Position numbers and translations under genes: made by a program. Below, piece after piece: positions 35,101 through 42,784 of a stretch of 64,000 nucleotides of DNA. The DNA is taken from NCBI GenBank assembly GCA_003164035.1, contig PLRS01000077.1, positions 1 through 64,000 of the forward strand, written 5' to 3'. The notes under the pieces were generated by a model. That model saw only the letters and a program-made list of their open reading frames with translations, searched no databases and had not been told where the DNA came from. This stretch comes from Bryobacterales bacterium (lineage in GTDB: Bacteria; Acidobacteriota; Terriglobia; Bryobacterales; Bryobacteraceae). The stretch's first letter is position 1. Every line of letters starts with the position of its first letter.

Positions 35101-35261
35101 AGACCGAGTGGGCCGAAATGAAGTGCTCGCCCACGTTTCAGCCGGACATCTGCGGAGCCGGGCCGGATTCGCGCGCTCTGTCGTGCCGTGTGTTGTCGGT
35201 CGAAATCGTCGGTGCCGACGGCATGGTTCTGGATTTGGGCGGGAAGACCCATGTCCCATAA
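32187..35261 (+). CDS. Methyltransferase - coiled coil - glycosyltransferase (GT4) fusion
   Basis: A 1024-residue protein. Residues 1-30 carry four cysteines (CWC at 7-9, CADC at 24-27), probably a zinc site. Residues about 75-215 form a class I methyltransferase (VLEIGCAHGAFVALL, DVIVLMDVLEHLHDPLD). Residues about 298-434 are a long charged coiled coil with repeats of IERVRAESGELARQSEQ. Residues about 478-885 are a GT-B glycosyltransferase of family 4 (FLLYPANFWPHKNHEMLL, FPSLFEGFGMPLLEAMAA). The last 135 residues look beta-rich and are unassigned. It lies in an export operon after Wzm/Wzt, and its end overlaps the next gene by 11 bases. Joining a capping-type methyltransferase to a glycosyltransferase through a coiled coil suggests control of glycan length, as in WbdD-WbdA; that is inference. 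Confidence 0.88.
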   Translation: MSESAACWCGNSTLAPFSGDYLRCADCETLVLRRMPTPGQLLVADDERDFYGKDYFDYQARTHGHPALEERSRIELRERCLYWLKTLLPYRLPPAKVLEIGCAHGAFVALLRAAGFDATGLELSAATAAGARRRFDVPVVAGPIEAQNIPAESLDVIVLMDVLEHLHDPLDMMWRCLKLLKPDGLLYLQTPRYREGKTLELMQADQDPFPAMLVADQHTYLFSGKSVRLLLERSGADHIGFEPAIFGAYDMSLVAGRQPLSRFTEEEIEVNLKLRPSGRLILAMLDLDRHCQAALTRSREMEASLARQLQNGAILERAYAESEADRADRLQNILKLEELVREAQAQASVTLASLERIRAENGEMARLNEQERIEIERVRAESGELARQSEQERIENEQKRREIERVRAESGELARQSEQKRRELESRLADEERRSLIGESLLGRIRGSYVYRLMRACGLWGWLDDSRRDGAAGRRPVVLRKVAVDLTPVQPGGENGGAKVMTLELVRHLALMAPECQFILLTSESSHDELAALAAPNVKRLCVHRPGGALSAADNFAVRLRRVLGRVLSVPRLNQLAGLYREATGQVVVGSDLVRRLDADLLFCPFTAPYYFHPSVPTVSVIYDLQHREYRQFFSELQVYERERSFDQACRLANRLVCISEYVRKAVLASGAVPAERLETVPIQLGERLPRVAPESRAPVLRSLGLEPERFLLYPANFWPHKNHEMLLTAFGLYRSSHPDSDLKLVLTGAPGARQDFLVDAAARMGMNGSVVFPGYVSDADFSALMQSSMALIFPSLFEGFGMPLLEAMAAARPLLVSDATSLPEVAGDAALLFDPRRPMEIVEAITRIAADPELRAELAAASAHRLQAYGDAREMAARYLRIFHDACNQSAGLEPAVHGIFDDGWLGDRMTVVYGRGHDWRRLRVRLAVPDWAPVAKLDVRVSSRGDEGDRLRMGVAAGTSATVNVALSGETEWAEMKCSPTFQPDICGAGPDSRALSCRVLSVEIVGADGMVLDLGGKTHVP
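33307..33442 (+). repeat. In-frame direct repeat in the coiled-coil region
   Basis: A 52-base sequence beginning agatcgagcgggtccgagcc occurs identically at 33307-33358 and 33391-33442, 84 bases (28 codons, four heptads) apart. A diverged third copy lies upstream near 33250. Exact repeats inside a gene can expand or contract by slippage or recombination and here would change the coiled-coil length by whole heptads. Confidence 0.9.
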
Positions 35262-36150
35262 AGTCACCGTGGTGACGCCCTCCTTCAACCATGGGCGTTA
35301 CCTGTTGCGCACCATCCGCAGCGTGCTCGATCAGCAGTTCGACGGCGAACTGGAGTTCCTGGTTCGGGATGGCGGCAGCCGTGACGAAACCGTTTCCATC
35401 CTCCAAAGTTTCGGCGAGCGGATCGATTGGACGTCGGCACCCGACGGCGGACAGGGCGATGCCGTCAACCAGGGGCTCAGCCGCGCCGCCGGCGACATCA
35501 TCGGCTGGCTGAACTCCGACGACGTTTATTATCCCGGTGCGATCGCCGAGGTGTGCGCCGCCTTCGACGCCGATCCGGCCGCGGACCTGGTCTACGGCGA
35601 CGCCAACCACATCGACGAGCAGGACCAGGTGATCGAACCCTATCCGGTCGAGGACTGGAATCTGGATCGTTTCCTTTATACCTGCTACTTGTGCCAGCCG
35701 GCGGTCTTCTTTCGTAAGAGCGTAGTCGAACGGTTCGGCGGCCTGGACCCGAGCTTCTATTACGCCATGGATTATGAGTACTGGGTGCGATTGGCCTTGA
35801 AAGGAGCGAAGTTCCGGCGCGTGCCTGGAACCCTGGCGGGTTCGCGCTTCTACCCCACCAACAAAACGCTGCGCGGGCGCGGCGGCGCCCACGCGGAATA
35901 CAACCGGTTGATGCGCCGGCATTTGGGCCGCGTTCCGGACCGGTGGTTGGCCAACTATGCGCATGCCGTGCTGGACGGGCGCGGCATTCCGCGGACCGCT
36001 GTGCCGCGCTTTGCGCTCATGGCTTCGGCCTTATCGCTGGCGGCGTCGCTGCGCTGGAATCATCGCATCTCGCGCGAGTTGGCGCTCACCGTGGCCGGCT
36101 GGACCAGCGGAGCGTTACGGGCGTGGTACCGGGGAGCGTTTCGCCGATGA
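35251..36150 (+). CDS. Glycosyltransferase family 2
   Basis: A 299-residue GT-A enzyme: KVTVVTPSFNHGRYLLRTIR, FLVRDGGSRDETVSIL, GQGDAVNQGLSRAAGDIIGW, then LNSDDVYYPGA with the DD metal site, and AMDYEYWVRLALKGAKFRRV as the acceptor-side motif. It is similar to the WcaA/spsA-like group that builds surface polysaccharides. The ATG at 35251 overlaps the end of the big fusion gene by 11 bases and its own stop overlaps the next start (ATGA), so it is firmly inside the operon. Confidence 0.92.
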   Translation: MSHKVTVVTPSFNHGRYLLRTIRSVLDQQFDGELEFLVRDGGSRDETVSILQSFGERIDWTSAPDGGQGDAVNQGLSRAAGDIIGWLNSDDVYYPGAIAEVCAAFDADPAADLVYGDANHIDEQDQVIEPYPVEDWNLDRFLYTCYLCQPAVFFRKSVVERFGGLDPSFYYAMDYEYWVRLALKGAKFRRVPGTLAGSRFYPTNKTLRGRGGAHAEYNRLMRRHLGRVPDRWLANYAHAVLDGRGIPRTAVPRFALMASALSLAASLRWNHRISRELALTVAGWTSGALRAWYRGAFRR

Positions 36151-37313
36151 GAGTGGGCTTCGATATCAGCCAGACCGGGCGCGGCAAGGCCGGCTGCGGA
36201 TACTACGCCTTCGGATTGATTCAGGCTCTGGAGGCCGCCGACCGCCGCAACAGGTACATTCTCTACCCCGCCGTGGGCGATTTGTTCTGGGACCCGGAGT
36301 GCGCCCACGCCACTTTCGCTCCGTCAAAGGCCAACTTCGAACGCTTCCCCGCGCCCGTGGATTTCGATGCTTCGCGCCAGTTCTGGCTGGATTCCAGACC
36401 GGGATTTGAGGAGCGTATCGGCCGTCCGGACGTGTTTCACGCCAACAATTTCTTCTGCCCCTGGGGTTTCAAGAAGGCTCGGCTGGTCTATACCTTGCAC
36501 GATTTGAGCTTCTTGAAGGAACCGCGCTGGAGCACGGAAGCCAATCGGATCGGATGCCTGCAGGGGGTGTTTAAGGCGAGTGTGGGAGCGGATTGGATTA
36601 TGGCGAATTCCGAATACTCGCGCCTCGATTTCCTCAAAACCTTTCCCCACTATCCCAAGGAGCGAACATCCGTCGTCTACCCCGCCAGCCGCTACCGGAT
36701 GGGTGGGGCCTCGATCCGGCCGGCCATCGACGGTTTGGAGCCGGGCAGGTTCTGGCTTTCGGTGGGAACCATCGAGCCGCGCAAGAACCACGCCGCTCTG
36801 CTCGATGCCTACCGCATCCTGCGCCGCCAGCGCCCCGCCACCGGGCCCTTGGTTGTGTGCGGCGGGAAGGGCTGGCTGATGGAAGATTGGCAGCGCAATC
36901 TGGAGGGGTTCGTGCCCGGCAAGGACGTGATTGCGACCGGGTATGTGGCCGACGCCGAGTTAACCTGGCTGTTCGAGAACTGTTTTGCATTTGTCTATCC
37001 TTCCCTGTTCGAGGGTTTCGGCATGCCGGTGCTGGAAGCGCTGAGCCTGGGCGCGCCGGTACTCTGTTCGAACGCCACCTCTCTGCCGGAGGTGGCCGCG
37101 GATGCCGCCCTTTATTTCGATCCCCGTTCCCCCGAATCCATCGCCTCCACCATGGCCCTGGTGGTCGAGAACGCCGGCGAGCGCTCCCGCCTGCGGATGG
37201 CGGGCCCGCCCCGCGCCGCGCTTTTCTCGTGGGATACGTCGGCCGCCCAACTGATCGAATTGTACGCCCGCGTGGCGGCCCTGCCGCGCTACGGGGAATC
37301 GAACGGTGCCTAG
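36147..37313 (+). CDS. Glycosyltransferase family 4
   Basis: A 388-residue GT-B enzyme: VGFDISQTGRGKAGCGYYAF at the start, YTLHDLSFLKEP, SVGTIEPRKNHAALLDAYRI, and FVYPSLFEGFGMPVLEALSL with the EX7E-type motif, followed by SNATSLPEVAADAALYFDP. It closely resembles the C-terminal glycosyltransferase of the upstream fusion protein, possibly by duplication. Likely donor is a nucleotide sugar such as GDP-mannose. Start ATG overlaps the preceding stop by four bases and its end overlaps the GmhB-like gene. Confidence 0.92.
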   Translation: MRVGFDISQTGRGKAGCGYYAFGLIQALEAADRRNRYILYPAVGDLFWDPECAHATFAPSKANFERFPAPVDFDASRQFWLDSRPGFEERIGRPDVFHANNFFCPWGFKKARLVYTLHDLSFLKEPRWSTEANRIGCLQGVFKASVGADWIMANSEYSRLDFLKTFPHYPKERTSVVYPASRYRMGGASIRPAIDGLEPGRFWLSVGTIEPRKNHAALLDAYRILRRQRPATGPLVVCGGKGWLMEDWQRNLEGFVPGKDVIATGYVADAELTWLFENCFAFVYPSLFEGFGMPVLEALSLGAPVLCSNATSLPEVAADAALYFDPRSPESIASTMALVVENAGERSRLRMAGPPRAALFSWDTSAAQLIELYARVAALPRYGESNGA

Positions 37314-37875
37314 GCGATTCGTCCTGCTCGATCGCGATGGCACCCTCATCGTGGAGCGAAATTATCTGGCCGCTCCCGAAGGCGTGGAACTGCTCCCCGA
37401 TGCCGCCGCCGGTTTGCGGCGCTTTGCCGGCTCCGGGTGGGGCAGGCTGCTGCTGACCAATCAATCGGGAGTGGGACGGGGCTACTTCGATATGGCGGCT
37501 GTCGAGGCGGTTCATCGCCGGATGCTGGAGCTGCTTGCCCGGGAGGGTGCGTCTCTCGATGGCGTCTACGTTTGCCCGCACGCGCCCGAAGACGGCTGCG
37601 ATTGCCGCAAACCCCGCCCCGGCCTGGCGCTTCGAGCCGCCGCCGAATGGCACTTCGACCCTCGCGCCGCCGTGGTGATCGGCGATAAAGCCGGCGACAT
37701 CGATCTCGGCAAAGCGATCGGCGCCAAGACCATCCTGGTGCGTACCGGCTATGGCGAGGCCGAGTTGTCTCGCGGTGCCGTCCAGCCGGATTGGGTGGCT
37801 GGCGGCCTGGAGGAAGCCGCCGAGCTCGCCATCGCCGGGACGCGGAGCAATGTAGCCGCCGATGAACGCTGGTGA
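37306..37875 (+). CDS. gmhB: D-glycero-D-manno-heptose 1,7-bisphosphate 7-phosphatase-like (GmhB family)
   Basis: A 189-residue HAD-superfamily phosphatase of the histidinol-phosphatase/GmhB type: FVLLDRDGTLIVERNYL with the catalytic DxD, LLTNQSGVGRGYF, the zinc-binding CPHAPEDGCDCRKPRPG and VVIGDKAGDIDLGKAIGA. It would remove the 7-phosphate of a heptose bisphosphate on the way to an ADP- or GDP-heptose precursor. GTG at 37306 is used, with the start overlapping the previous gene by 8 bases. The last few residues (VAADERW) are encoded by a palindromic repeat that continues past the stop. Other heptose genes are not in the window. Confidence 0.88.
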   Translation: MPRRFVLLDRDGTLIVERNYLAAPEGVELLPDAAAGLRRFAGSGWGRLLLTNQSGVGRGYFDMAAVEAVHRRMLELLAREGASLDGVYVCPHAPEDGCDCRKPRPGLALRAAAEWHFDPRAAVVIGDKAGDIDLGKAIGAKTILVRTGYGEAELSRGAVQPDWVAGGLEEAAELAIAGTRSNVAADERW

Positions 37876-37920
37876 ACGCGGATTAAGAGAACAAATGACT
37901 TATCGGCGCTTATCTGCGGC
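37855..37920. repeat. Palindromic repeat spanning the end of the GmhB-like gene
   Basis: GCCGCCGATGAACGC (37855-37869) and GCGCTTATCTGCGGC (37906-37920) are imperfect inverse copies (12 of 15 pairs), enclosing gaacgcggattaagag. I recall the pattern GATGAACGCGGAT ... TATCTGCGGC as a common dispersed intergenic repeat in several phyla. The left arm lies inside the coding sequence. Confidence 0.55.
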
Positions 37921-37946
37921 TCGAATTTGTTTTTTCACGGCTCTTA

Positions 37947-37962
37947 AGGGAGCGGTTGCCGG
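37947..37962. repeat. Fragment of a repeat also found at 45853-46007
   Basis: agggagcggttgccgg is identical to 45965-45980, part of the large inverted repeat there. It lies between the GmhB-like and CPBP genes. Confidence 0.5.
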
Positions 37963-38006
37963 CAAGTGAGCGGTCGTTTCCTGACGGCCTCTCCATTAGC
38001 ATCTGT

Positions 38007-38624
38007 CTACGGCCGGAACCATCCTGGACCGACCCGCAGATGGTGGCTGACCGAGTCCGGCACCGTCACAAACAGCAGCAGCCCGATCATGCCGTGCGCG
38101 ATTCCCAGCAGGTACAAATTGCGCGTTCGCCGGTACAGCAAGGTCGCGCACCACCCCAGCGGGAGTGTCACGGCCATGAGAAACGGGTTGGGCGCGTGCA
38201 CCGCCGAAAACAGCAGCGCGGTGACGGAGGAAGAGGCGGCACGGCTGGAAAATACCGCGTCGAAACGATTCAGAAAATAGCCGTTCAGCGCGTATTGCTG
38301 CGTCAGCCCCCAAAGCAGATAGGCGGCCAGACCGGCCAGGCCGGCGTCGAAGGCAGTCTGTCGGAGCGTGCCCAGCAGCGTGCCCCCCGCCAGCATCAGC
38401 AGCGCAACCAGCGTCAGCAGCGGCGCCAGTTCGTTCAGCCCGTGGCGCAGCGTGCGCGGCTCGAAGCCGAGCGCGCGGGGGCCTTCGCGCCGCAGCAGGT
38501 GCGACAACAACATCAGGGCCGGAATCGCAATCCAGCACCTGGGGTGGGTGAACCGCAGCTCCCAAATGTACGCGACGATGAGGCCGAATACCAGCAGCGG
38601 TTCCAGAATAGCGAGCTTGCGCAT
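38007..38624 (-). CDS. CPBP family intramembrane protein
   Basis: A membrane protein of about 205 residues with five to six hydrophobic helices, resembling the CPBP/Abi (type II CAAX protease) family. Motifs 2 and 3 are present as LLFSAVHAPNPFL and YLLGIAHGMIG. Motif 1, normally EExxxR, reads QQYALNGYFLNRF, so the catalytic glutamates are replaced by glutamine and the member may be inactive or act differently. ATG at 38624 is chosen over GTG at 38663; neither has a strong ribosome-binding site. It is convergent with the polysaccharide operon and divergent from the GH127-like gene. Confidence 0.75.
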   Translation of the reverse strand: MRKLAILEPLLVFGLIVAYIWELRFTHPRCWIAIPALMLLSHLLRREGPRALGFEPRTLRHGLNELAPLLTLVALLMLAGGTLLGTLRQTAFDAGLAGLAAYLLWGLTQQYALNGYFLNRFDAVFSSRAASSSVTALLFSAVHAPNPFLMAVTLPLGWCATLLYRRTRNLYLLGIAHGMIGLLLFVTVPDSVSHHLRVGPGWFRP

Positions 38625-38730
38625 CCGAAATGGCGTTCCAGTAACAAGTCTAAGTCCGCGCACCGGTAGATGGTATGATTTCGGATGTTATTACCTCTTC
38701 ATCGCGAAATTGCGAAACGGGAGCGTGAAC

Positions 38731-41148
38731 ATGACTTCGAATCGGCGTGGATTTGTGAAAGCGGGAGTTGCCCTGGCCGTACTGCGGCCGTTCAGCGGCA
38801 AACCGGCATTTGCAATCGCCGGCGCCGAAGCGCCGGGTACGACGGATCGGGGCCGCATGGCCTTTTCGCCGGCCACCTGGTATCGCCCCTATGTCTCCAA
38901 ACCCGCCCGCGATCGCGCCGCCTCCACCTGGGTCCGGATCGACCTAGGCTCACCGCGCGCCATCGACGCCATCCGTCTCTACCCGGCCTTCGGACTCGGC
39001 CAAAAACACATGGCCGGATATGGCTTTCCCGTCCGCTTCAAGGTGGAAGGCTCGGGCGACGCTTCCTTTTCTAGTCCGCGGTTGCTTGTCGACCGCACCG
39101 CCGCCGATTGCGCCAACCCCGACGACCGCATCATGGAGTACGCCGCCACCCCAGCGACGGCGCGGTTCATCCGCCTCACCGCGACCGCCCTCCGCCCCGC
39201 GCCGGACGGCATCGGCTATTCCTTGGCGTTGTCCAAAATCGACGTGATCTCCGGCGGCAAGGATGTGGCGGAGCGTTGCGCCGTCGCCGGAGACCCTACT
39301 TACGCCAATGAGAAAGATCTCTCTCAACTCACCCGCCGGCCGCGCCCGATGGGCGAGGGCATCGTCACCGACAACCCCGCCAATGCGACCCCCGCCGGCC
39401 GCTGGAAGCCCGTTCCCTATCGGGCGCGCGCGCCGCTGGCCGGAGTCACCCTCACCGGCGAAACCTTCCGCCGGGCCATGGAACACAACGCCGGCTATCT
39501 GCTCGCCTCCTTCTCGGTGGAGGAAATGCTTCGTCCCTTCCGCGAACGCGCCGGCAAGCCCGTGCGAGCGGATCTGCGCCCGCCCATCGCTTTCTGGGAC
39601 ACGGAGCTCCCCGGCTCCAGCGCCGGCCGCTTCCTGATGGGCGCGGCCAACACGCTTCGCTGGATGGATCATGCCGAGCTGCGCCGATGGATGAACGAGA
39701 TCGTGGATGGCATCGAGGAGTGCCGCGCCCCCAATGGCTACATCATGGCCTACCCCGAAGACACCATCTTCGAATCCGAGCGCGGCGCCTACACCCGCGC
39801 CTGGCTCACCCACGGGCTGATCGAGGCCGGCTACGCCGGTAACTCCAAAGCTTTCGAATTACTCAGGGGTTACTACGACTGGTTCGACAATTGCCCGTAC
39901 TTACCCGAGCTGCTTCGCGGCGGAGCACAGGGCGTTCAGGGGATGATCGCCAACACTCGCATGTACTTTACGCCCGTCGGCAAGCCCGAGGATATGCAGG
40001 TGGTGCAGCGCTACTTCCAGGAAAACTACTGGCTCGATGGCCTGGCGCGGCGCGACACCGAGCTCGTCTGGCAGTATCCTTACGACCGCCCGCATAACTA
40101 CCTCATCACCGATTTCGAAGCGTATCTGGACTTATACCGCGCCACCGGCGACCGCCGCTATCTCGACGCCGTCGAGGGCGCCTGGCACCTATACCGCGAT
40201 AACTGGGAGCACGTCGGAGGCTCCATCGCCATCACCGAGCTCGGTCAATTCCCGCCCAAGTCCTACCGCCTGGCAGCCCAGCAGCCTTTCTGCGAGACCG
40301 GCGAGACCTGCGGCAGCGTCTTCTGGATTCGCTTCAATCAGCGTTTCCACCTGCTCGATCCGGAGCGGGAACAATACGTCGCCGAGATCGAAAAGTCCAT
40401 TTACAACGTCGGGCTCGCCAATCAGATCCAGTCGTACGGCATCATTTATCACACCCGCCTGGTCGGCCAGAAGGGCGACTTGAGCGTGCCTTTGTGTACC
40501 AACTCCTGCTGCGAGGGCCAGGGCACGCGCCTGCTCGGTTCTCTGCCCGAATACATCTACTCGCTCGCGCCCGACGGCATTTACGTCAACTTATTCGAAC
40601 CCTCCACCGTTCGCTGGCCCCGTGCCGGGGGCGAGGTGGCGCTCACCCTGTCGGGCAAGTTCCCCTTCCACCCCGATGTCACCCTCCGGGTCGAGTCGGC
40701 CACGCCCGCGGCGGCGAAAATCCGCATTCGCGTTCCCTCCTGGGCCGCCGCACCCATGTCCATCCGCATCAATGGCGCCCAAGCCGCCACCGGGCAGCCC
40801 GGCAGCTATGTCACCCTGGACCGCGCCTGGGCTGACGGCGATACCCTCGCCTTTACCCTTCCCATGGAGTTCCGGCTGACCCGCTATACGGGTCTCGATA
40901 AGATTGAGGGCCACGAGCGTTTCGCCCTGGAATACGGGCCCGTGCTGCTGGCACTCACCGGCTCGGACAGCGCCGCACTCAAGGTCGCCGGCGGAACCGA
41001 ACACGCCGGCATTTTGAAGCAGTTGAAGGCCGACCCGGACCGTCCGCTCCACTTCCATATCGACGGCCATCCGGAGTACGCCTACATCCCCTATTGGCAG
41101 GTAGTGAATGAGCCGTTTACCTGCTACCCGGTGATTGACCTGGGTTAG
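38731..41148 (+). CDS. Exported beta-L-arabinofuranosidase-like glycosidase (GH127 type)
   Basis: An 805-residue enzyme. It starts with a TAT-like signal (SNRRGFVKAGVALAVL). An F5/8-type discoidin-like region (residues about 50-190, TWVRIDLGSPRAIDAIRLYP) is followed by the catalytic (alpha/alpha)6 domain: FWDTELPGSSAGRFLMGAAN, GYIMAYPEDTIFESERGAYT and TNSCCEGQGTRLLGSLPEYI near residue 590, where the paired cysteines are the nucleophile region of GH127. The end is a beta-sandwich. It should release arabinofuranose from plant polysaccharide or glycoprotein side chains. ATG at 38731 follows GGGAGCG. Next gene is 12 bases on. Confidence 0.85.
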   Translation: MTSNRRGFVKAGVALAVLRPFSGKPAFAIAGAEAPGTTDRGRMAFSPATWYRPYVSKPARDRAASTWVRIDLGSPRAIDAIRLYPAFGLGQKHMAGYGFPVRFKVEGSGDASFSSPRLLVDRTAADCANPDDRIMEYAATPATARFIRLTATALRPAPDGIGYSLALSKIDVISGGKDVAERCAVAGDPTYANEKDLSQLTRRPRPMGEGIVTDNPANATPAGRWKPVPYRARAPLAGVTLTGETFRRAMEHNAGYLLASFSVEEMLRPFRERAGKPVRADLRPPIAFWDTELPGSSAGRFLMGAANTLRWMDHAELRRWMNEIVDGIEECRAPNGYIMAYPEDTIFESERGAYTRAWLTHGLIEAGYAGNSKAFELLRGYYDWFDNCPYLPELLRGGAQGVQGMIANTRMYFTPVGKPEDMQVVQRYFQENYWLDGLARRDTELVWQYPYDRPHNYLITDFEAYLDLYRATGDRRYLDAVEGAWHLYRDNWEHVGGSIAITELGQFPPKSYRLAAQQPFCETGETCGSVFWIRFNQRFHLLDPEREQYVAEIEKSIYNVGLANQIQSYGIIYHTRLVGQKGDLSVPLCTNSCCEGQGTRLLGSLPEYIYSLAPDGIYVNLFEPSTVRWPRAGGEVALTLSGKFPFHPDVTLRVESATPAAAKIRIRVPSWAAAPMSIRINGAQAATGQPGSYVTLDRAWADGDTLAFTLPMEFRLTRYTGLDKIEGHERFALEYGPVLLALTGSDSAALKVAGGTEHAGILKQLKADPDRPLHFHIDGHPEYAYIPYWQVVNEPFTCYPVIDLG

Positions 41149-41160
41149 TACTGGAGACAA

Positions 41161-42771
41161 ATGAAACTCGCGCTGGGATTGATCCTTGCCGCCGGCGCCG
41201 CCCTGGCCGCGCCCGGGCCTATCGTGTTTTCGCAATCGGCTCCCACCGTGGAAGCCTGGGATTTCGTGGAGGTGACCATCCGCGTGGACGCGCCCGACGT
41301 GGGGAACCCGTTCGTCGACGCCTCCGTCGCCGGGTCTTTCGGCGCCTCCGGCCAGCGGCTGAACGTCGAGGGTTTCTGCGACTCGCCCGACGGCTCCCTG
41401 TTCCGCATCCGCTTCCTGCCGTCCTCGCCGGGCGAATACGCCTACTCGGTGACCTACCGTCAGGCGGGCTTCGAGAAGAACCACGACGGCGCTTTCCACG
41501 TCACCGGCGGCCACCGCCGCGGGCCCATTGGCGTCGATCCGGACCATCCGTGGCACTTTGTCTGGCAGGGAACCGGTGAGCACTACTTCTTCAACGGCAC
41601 CACCGCGTTCTGGCTGATGGGCTGGCGCGACGAACGCATCATCCGCACCAGCCTCGATCGGCTGCACCGGCTCCAGGTCAATCGCGTTCGCGTCCTGCTG
41701 GGCGGACGAAGCGGGACCGTGTACGGCGAGCCAGTGATGAACAGCGAAGCCTTCAGCATTTTTCTGAGCCCATGGCCCGCGGTCAAAGCCGACGATTTCG
41801 AACGCCCCGGCTTCGACTACACCCGCTTCAACCTCCCTCACTGGCAACGATACGAACGCATGCTGCGCTTCGCGCGGGACCGGGACATGATCGTCTCGGT
41901 GATCCTCGACATCGCCGACGGCAAAATACACTTGGTTGCCGCCAGCGAGGACGAACGGCGCTACATCCGCTATGCCGCCGCGCGCCTGTCGGCCTTTTCC
42001 AATATCACCTGGGACCTCGGCGACGATCTGGACAGCTTCCGCGACGACAAATGGGCGCACGAGACCGGAACACTGCTCGTCGGCGGCTGGGACCCTTACC
42101 GCCATCTCGCCAGCAGCCATCCCGTCCACACCGAACACCAGGACCGCGCTTCCGCCTGGTTCGGTTTCGCCTCGCTGCAGGACTGGTCCCGCACCCAGCA
42201 CGCCTTGATGCTGGAATCCCGTCAGCTCCAGCAGAAGACCGGCCGCATCGTTCCGCAAACCAACGAAGAGTACGGATACGAGGATCACTATCCGGTCTGG
42301 GCGCCTCCGCCTCCCGGCGATTCAACCGAAACGCTGCGCCGGACCGCCTGGGACATCGCCATGGCCGGAGCCTATGGCACCGCCGGCGAATCCGCCCGCC
42401 GCGGCACCAACATCTGGCCCGATACCGGAGGCGGCTGGGTGAACGGCCGCGGCGACGATACCATGACCATGCTGAACGGCTACGCGCACATGGTGGATTT
42501 CTTCACCAGCTTCGAATGGTGGAGGACCGAGCCGCACGACGAACTGGTGTCGAGCGGCGCCTGGTGTCTGGCTGAACCGGGCCGAATCTACGCCGTGTAT
42601 CTGCCGAAAGGCGGCACGGTCACAGTGAAGCTGGAGCCGGGCCAGTACCGCGCCGAGTGGTTCAGCGCCTTCACCGGCGAGGTGGTCCCCATCGGCGTCG
42701 TCGACGGCCCCACCTGGACTTCACCCAAAGCCCCGGACACCAACGACTGGGCTTTGTTGTTGCAGCGGTGA
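41161..42771 (+). CDS. Exported DUF5060/DUF4038-type glycoside hydrolase-like protein
   Basis: A 536-residue protein with a signal peptide (MKLALGLILAAGAALA). An N-terminal beta-sandwich of DUF5060 type (EAWDFVEVTIRVDAP, RFLPSSPGEYAYSVTY) is followed by a TIM-barrel-like domain (YFFNGTTAFWLMGWRDERI, NRVRVLLGGR, ITWDLGDDLDSFRDDKW) that matches DUF4038/apiosidase-like enzymes. A small C-terminal domain closes the chain. The substrate is probably a plant cell-wall side chain. It follows the GH127-like gene by 12 bases with GGAG before the ATG, so they share an operon. Confidence 0.8.
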   Translation: MKLALGLILAAGAALAAPGPIVFSQSAPTVEAWDFVEVTIRVDAPDVGNPFVDASVAGSFGASGQRLNVEGFCDSPDGSLFRIRFLPSSPGEYAYSVTYRQAGFEKNHDGAFHVTGGHRRGPIGVDPDHPWHFVWQGTGEHYFFNGTTAFWLMGWRDERIIRTSLDRLHRLQVNRVRVLLGGRSGTVYGEPVMNSEAFSIFLSPWPAVKADDFERPGFDYTRFNLPHWQRYERMLRFARDRDMIVSVILDIADGKIHLVAASEDERRYIRYAAARLSAFSNITWDLGDDLDSFRDDKWAHETGTLLVGGWDPYRHLASSHPVHTEHQDRASAWFGFASLQDWSRTQHALMLESRQLQQKTGRIVPQTNEEYGYEDHYPVWAPPPPGDSTETLRRTAWDIAMAGAYGTAGESARRGTNIWPDTGGGWVNGRGDDTMTMLNGYAHMVDFFTSFEWWRTEPHDELVSSGAWCLAEPGRIYAVYLPKGGTVTVKLEPGQYRAEWFSAFTGEVVPIGVVDGPTWTSPKAPDTNDWALLLQR

Positions 42772-42784
42772 GGGCCGGCTCCTC

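Noticed and set aside
40591-42288. Minus-strand frame of 565 codons over the glycoside hydrolase genes
   Set aside because: Shadow frame of two clear exported enzymes.
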